DNA from: Thermogemmatispora aurantia
Lineage (GTDB): Bacteria; Chloroflexota; Ktedonobacteria; Ktedonobacterales; Ktedonobacteraceae
NCBI RefSeq assembly: GCF_008974285.1
Contig: NZ_BKZV01000001.1
Location: 1,696,251-1,760,250, forward strand
DNA: 64,000 nucleotides
Direction of reading: 5' to 3'
In this document: one piece after another, positions 60,705 through 64,000 of the stretch
Layout of the letters: each line of letters begins with the position of its first letter
Numbering within the stretch: the stretch's first letter is position 1
Translations under genes and position numbers: made by a program
Notes under the pieces: generated by a model
What the model was told of the DNA's origin: nothing
The model's input: only the letters and a program-made list of their open reading frames with translations
Database searches by the model: none

Positions 60705-60966
60705 AACAGTAAGCCCTCCTTGTGGTGATCTACCGCAGTGACTGACGGGCAGCTGCTTAGAAAAGCTGGTCGCGACCTTGTCCTGTCCTGGCGCTCATCA
60801 GGTCGGCAGCGAGGATCATTTCTACTGGCCAGACCCAACCTGGCGTAGGCTGGAATGAGCCACAAGGCCCCCTTGCACGGAGGACCGTCCACGCCGAGCA
60901 GGTTGTGAAATAGACCCGACCTGAGTTGGGTGCCTGGCCTCTGGCGAGCGAGGTCGCGCCTGCGGT

Positions 60967-61389
60967 TCAGACAACGGTAATTCCCATACTGCGGGCCGTC
61001 CCCTCGACGATGCGCTCAGCGGCCTCGATATCGTGGACATTGAGATCCTTCATCTTGAGCTGAGCGATCTCACGCAGCTTGGCGCGGTCGATCGTACCGA
61101 CCTTCGTTCTGCCAGGGGTCCCAGACCCCTTCTCGATCCCCGCCGCTTGCTTCAGCAAGAACGTCGTTGGGGGTGTGCGCGTCACAAAAGTAAAAGAGCG
61201 GTCCTCGTAGATGGTGACCTCGGCGGGGATAATCATGCCCCGCTGGCTTTCTGTGCGAGCATTATACTCCTTACAGAAAGCCACAATATTGATGCCCTGT
61301 GAGCCAAGCACCGTACCGACCGGGGGCGCGGGCTTAGCCTCACCGGCGGGCAGCTCCAGCCTGATCACAGCCTTGACACGTTTTGCCAT
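60967..61389 (-). CDS. rplK: 50S ribosomal protein L11
   Basis: 140 residues from ATG 61389 ([20 protein letters not shown]); GGAG lies upstream. [20 protein letters not shown] and [20 protein letters not shown] match L11, with the C-terminal [10 protein letters not shown]. It forms the GTPase-associated centre with rRNA and supports RelA-type stringent signalling on the ribosome, relevant to the two rel genes in this window. Confidence 0.97.
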   Translation of the reverse strand: MAKRVKAVIRLELPAGEAKPAPPVGTVLGSQGINIVAFCKEYNARTESQRGMIIPAEVTIYEDRSFTFVTRTPPTTFLLKQAAGIEKGSGTPGRTKVGTIDRAKLREIAQLKMKDLNVHDIEAAERIVEGTARSMGITVV

Positions 61390-61677
61390 TGTAACTCCAG
61401 CTCCCTCAACAAGCGACAATGCAAAATGAGTGCGTGCTCGTGCTCATGCCAGTCCAAGCTAGAGCCAGAAGAGTCAGGCCCTTCTTCAAACGGCAGGGGC
61501 TGGCAGTGAGCGGCGACGCCAGGGCCTGGCGGCAGGCGCCGCCGAGGCGATTCCGGCAGAGGCCGGAGCGCCTGGCTGGCCTGGCAGGACAGCCCGCTGA
61601 GCGTCGCCTTTCCAGCATGCAGGTATGTATGAAAAAGTGGGAGGTTTAGCTTAACCTCCCGCCTCCATTGTTGATTG

Positions 61678-62298
61678 TTAAATCTTCTCGACCTGGAGAA
61701 AATCCAGGACCACTGGCGTCTCTCTCCCGAAGAAGGAGACGAGAACCGTGACTTTGTTACGATCCATATTGATGTCACTGACGGTCCCGATGAAATCGGT
61801 GAAGGGGCCGTCGATGACACGCACACTCTGACCTTTGGTGAAGCTGATTTTCGTCTTCGGCTTCTCGGCTTCCTCAGAAACCTGTTTCAGGATTGCCCTG
61901 ACCTCATGTTCCTGGAGAGGCACCGGGCGCGTTCCCGACCCGACGAAGCTGGTGACCCCCGGCGTGTTGCGCACCACATACCACGACTCCTCGGTCAAGA
62001 TCATCTCGACCAGCACATAGCCAGGGAAGACTTTGCGCTGTACCGTCCGCCTCTGCCCCTGCTTAATCTCCACCTCTTCTTCCATTGGCACGACGACCCG
62101 AAAGATCTTATCGCGCATGTTCATCGAGGCAATGCGCGCTTCGAGATGGCTCTTGACTTTATTTTCGTAGCCGGAGTAGGTGTGGATCGCGTACCAGGCA
62201 CGCTCTCCAGCACCAGGGCTACCTGACTTCGACAGCGCGGTGCTGAACCGCGTTTCCGAGCCAGCCCGTTCTTTTGGATTTGGGTCATCAGCAACCAT
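61678..62298 (-). CDS. nusG: Transcription termination/antitermination protein NusG
   Basis: About 206 residues from ATG 62298, chosen because GAGGG lies 8 bases upstream; in-frame starts at 62400 and 62406 have no site. WYAIHTYSGYENKVKSHLEA begins the NGN domain (about residue 32); FPGYVLVEM and TPGVTSFVG follow; the KOW domain holds FTKGQSVRVIDGPFTDFIG. It couples RNA polymerase with Rho or the ribosome. The N-terminal 30 residues are polar and variable. Confidence 0.95.
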   Translation of the reverse strand: MVADDPNPKERAGSETRFSTALSKSGSPGAGERAWYAIHTYSGYENKVKSHLEARIASMNMRDKIFRVVVPMEEEVEIKQGQRRTVQRKVFPGYVLVEMILTEESWYVVRNTPGVTSFVGSGTRPVPLQEHEVRAILKQVSEEAEKPKTKISFTKGQSVRVIDGPFTDFIGTVSDINMDRNKVTVLVSFFGRETPVVLDFLQVEKI

Positions 62299-62884
62299 GG
62301 TATTTCCCTCTTGCTTATTGCCCGCTAAACCTGGCACCCCAACCTCAGCGGCGTCTTGGCCGGCCACTGGGAGGGCGTCCTTCCAATTCGTCCATTCCAT
62401 ATCCACAGAAATTACAACACAGAGGCGCGGGAATCTATTGCTCCCCCTCTTCGCTAGATAAGACCTGCAGGCGATCGCTCTTCCCTACCCAAGGAGGGAT
62501 CTATTGCTTCGGCCCCGACAGGCCCCACGAAGATCAGGCCAGCGCTTCTACACTGATCAGCCGGGCCAACCGGCGCCTACCTCCTGAAAGGTCTCTCCCC
62601 AACGCCCTCGCCTGGCATGGCGTTAATTCCCATTCCATTCCCAGCCTTCAGGCCGCGCCTCTCTCTCGCTCAGCTCTTGCCCACCACCACGCTCTAAGAG
62701 CAGCTGGCTCTACTCTCAGCACATCCGATCTGCCAGCGTAGACCCTGCCAGATCGCCCCGTCCAGCGCCTCAGCCTCAGCCCTCACGACAAGGGCACCGC
62801 AGCGCCACGCCGTCTTTGACAGCAAAGGGCAGGCGCGCAACCAGCGCAGGCAGCAGCTCGCACGCTTTACCCACCTGAAGGGGC
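62299..62884. other. Intergenic region between secE and nusG with two direct repeats
   Basis: About 590 bases without a gene. GGGAATCTATTGCT (62429-62442) and GGGATCTATTGCT (62496-62508) are near-identical direct repeats 67 bases apart, upstream of the nusG start. GCGATCGC at about 62471-62478 is a short palindrome. No promoter stands out. Confidence 0.45.
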
Positions 62885-63259
62885 CTACCTGGTACCCGTG
62901 ATCAGGCGGAACAGCTGGAAGAGACCAATATCGACCAGCCCGAGGACGATACCGAGGGCGACGGAGAGCGCAATGACAGCGATCGTCATATTGCGCGCCT
63001 CCTCGAACGTTGGCCAGGTGACCTTATAGCGCAGCTCGTAATAGGCCTCGTAAGGGAAGCGGAACAGCCTCAGCTGAAGCAAGCGAGCAAAAGCGGACGG
63101 CCTCTGTTCGCGGCGTACCTCCTGACGGCCCTCACGTCGCTGCGTCATCCGCTTCGACTCCTTGGGGGCAGAAGCCTCCTTCTCGCCGCGGGGCTTGGCC
63201 TGCAGAACCTCGCTTGAGGCGGAAGTAGCCTTTTTCTTCTCGGCCATTTTGTTTGCCAC
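62885..63259 (-). CDS. secE: Preprotein translocase subunit SecE
   Basis: The 124-residue protein has a long basic N-terminus of about 60 residues, then the amphipathic helix with ELRYKVTWPTFEEARNMT (the conserved SecE motif) and a single membrane helix IAVIALSVALGIVLGLVDIG. With SecY and SecG it forms the protein-conducting channel. The GTG start at 63259 has AAGGG 5 bases upstream. The N-terminal extension is longer than in most single-helix SecE proteins. Confidence 0.95.
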   Translation of the reverse strand: MANKMAEKKKATSASSEVLQAKPRGEKEASAPKESKRMTQRREGRQEVRREQRPSAFARLLQLRLFRFPYEAYYELRYKVTWPTFEEARNMTIAVIALSVALGIVLGLVDIGLFQLFRLITGTR

Positions 63260-63299
63260 GTTGACCCTTTCTCGATCAGGAGTGATCGTTGCCCGGCTA

Positions 63300-63470
63300 T
63301 CATCTGGTCTCGCGATGGATCGTATGTGTGCGACAATTGGGACAGAACTTCCTCAGCTCAAGGCGATCCTGATGAGTGCGCCTGTTCTTTGAGGTATGGT
63401 AGTTGCGATGCCGGCAATTTGAGCAGGCAAGAGCAACAATGATACGATTCTCTTTGCTTTTGCTAGCCAT
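63300..63470 (-). CDS. rpmG: 50S ribosomal protein L33 (zinc-binding form)
   Basis: The 56-residue frame begins [20 protein letters not shown] and ends [17 protein letters not shown]. The two CxxC pairs show the zinc-binding (C+) form. It lies 40 bases upstream of secE, as in many bacteria. It was found by reading the minus strand directly, being short. Confidence 0.95.
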   Translation of the reverse strand: MASKSKENRIIVALACSNCRHRNYHTSKNRRTHQDRLELRKFCPNCRTHTIHRETR

Positions 63471-63870
63471 AGTTCTCTCCGTTCAGGGATGCCACCCTCC
63501 TCTGACGGCAGTAGGAGAGTTGCTGACCGTCAAGTCACTCACGTATGCACGAAGGTCAGGAAGGGAACAACAGCCGGGCACCTCTCGCGCGCTGCTGCAC
63601 TGGCCAGTATGGCAGCTCGCTGAGCCGCACTGGGCTTCCCTTCCTGACCATAAGGTCATCTGCTGTTGTCCGCGCTGTACCGCTGCGCGCTGGAGCACTA
63701 CGCCGTGAGCGCTCACCCTCTACCTGACCGTGGGCAGCTACTGGCCTTTTTCGCTCATTGCATTGCTCCCAGCCAGGGCGGTAGGGATGATCACCGCTGG
63801 CAAGCGCCAGCCAGCCAGCGAGGCGAAGGCTGACGAGGTAGCAGATACTGACCGACAGAGGCCGGGCAGC
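63471..63870. other. Intergenic region between tuf and rpmG
   Basis: About 400 bases. I looked for a tRNA, which often sits here (tRNA-Trp or others), but found no T-loop or acceptor pairing on either strand. No clear promoter or terminator. Confidence 0.5.
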
Positions 63871-64000
63871 TTACTCCAGCACCTCGGTGCAGACGCCCGC
63901 GCCGACGGTGCGGCCACCCTCGCGAATGGCAAAGCGCACACCCGCCTCCATCGCCACCGGATAGATCAGCTCCACCGTCATGTTCACATGGTCCCCCGGC
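63871..64000 (-). CDS. tuf: Elongation factor Tu, C-terminal end (runs off the right edge)
   Basis: The last 43 codons read [20 protein letters not shown] then [20 protein letters not shown], the C-terminal beta-barrel end of EF-Tu. Most of the gene lies beyond the window. Its order tuf, rpmG, secE, nusG, rplK, rplA, rplJ, rplL is the standard bacterial arrangement. Confidence 0.95.
   Translation of the reverse strand, partial: PGDHVNMTVELIYPVAMEAGVRFAIREGGRTVGAGVCTEVLE

Noticed and set aside
63471..63870. tRNA gene expected near tuf and secE
   Set aside because: No T-loop consensus or cloverleaf pairing could be found.
1..64000. CRISPR arrays, insertion sequences, prophage, integrases and toxin-antitoxin pairs
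   Set aside because: I looked for regularly spaced repeats, transposase and recombinase motifs and small paired genes and found none.

Overview
The window reads as a chromosomal segment of a GC-rich, non-proteobacterial bacterium, most likely a member of the Ktedonobacteria (phylum Chloroflexota), perhaps close to Thermogemmatispora. This assignment is inference. It rests on zinc-ribbon Ser/Thr kinases fused to WD40 or TPR repeats, a complete-looking System I cytochrome c maturation cluster, an F420-type flavin oxidoreductase, type 4 uracil-DNA glycosylase, LipM-type octanoyltransferase and the general codon style. No 16S or other rRNA gene is present, and I see no tRNA, CRISPR array, insertion sequence or prophage.

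Layout. 1-6523: cytochrome c maturation genes in one direction (ccmF end, ccmH, two small or unknown membrane genes, ccmA, ccmB, ccmC and a 48-residue ccmD). 6642-11871: a DUF3054 membrane protein, a very acidic Ala/Glu-rich coiled-coil protein whose frame is broken near its end, a DUF2851 protein and an rRNA pseudouridine synthase. 12119-19574: a histidine kinase fused to a LuxR-type DNA-binding domain, facing two tandem long RelA/SpoT homologues. 19938-24346: a zinc-ribbon protein, tgt, lipM and a DUF488 gene overlapping an unknown AT-richer gene. 24703-29697: two glycosyltransferase genes, one a 1130-residue GT2/GT-C fusion, and a metallo-beta-lactamase-fold hydrolase. 29784-39685: two zinc-ribbon kinases (WD40 and TPR) flanking a class A penicillin-binding protein, an unknown membrane protein and rsmA. 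40099-43628: fatty acid synthesis genes accC, fabF and accB. 43864-50081: flavin oxidoreductase, two APC permeases and a glutamine-synthetase-like enzyme. 50466-53336: a zinc-ribbon coiled-coil protein, an L,D-transpeptidase and uracil-DNA glycosylase. 53880-64000, minus strand: tuf (end), rpmG, secE, nusG, rplK, rplA, rplJ, rplL, rpsO and pnp.

Main points. The two RelA/SpoT homologues show complementary decay. The downstream copy has lost most hydrolase metal and catalytic residues but keeps a canonical synthetase. The upstream copy keeps a perfect hydrolase but has lost several conserved residues of the synthetase nucleotide-binding motif. If confirmed, the cell has split (p)ppGpp synthesis and breakdown between two tandem genes, a separate evolution of the RelA/SpoT division of labour. 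The translation cluster carries readable leader regulation: a sigma70-type promoter, an 18-bp palindrome and a strong intrinsic terminator upstream of rplJ, and a hairpin covering the ribosome binding site of rpsO. rpoBC does not follow rplL as it does in many bacteria. Several promoters carry palindromes placed where repressors bind (accC, the first permease, the upstream rel gene, the zinc-ribbon gene and the glycosyltransferase pair), which suggests a set of unknown local regulators.

All coordinates were read by eye from the sequence. Promoters and hairpins are predictions.
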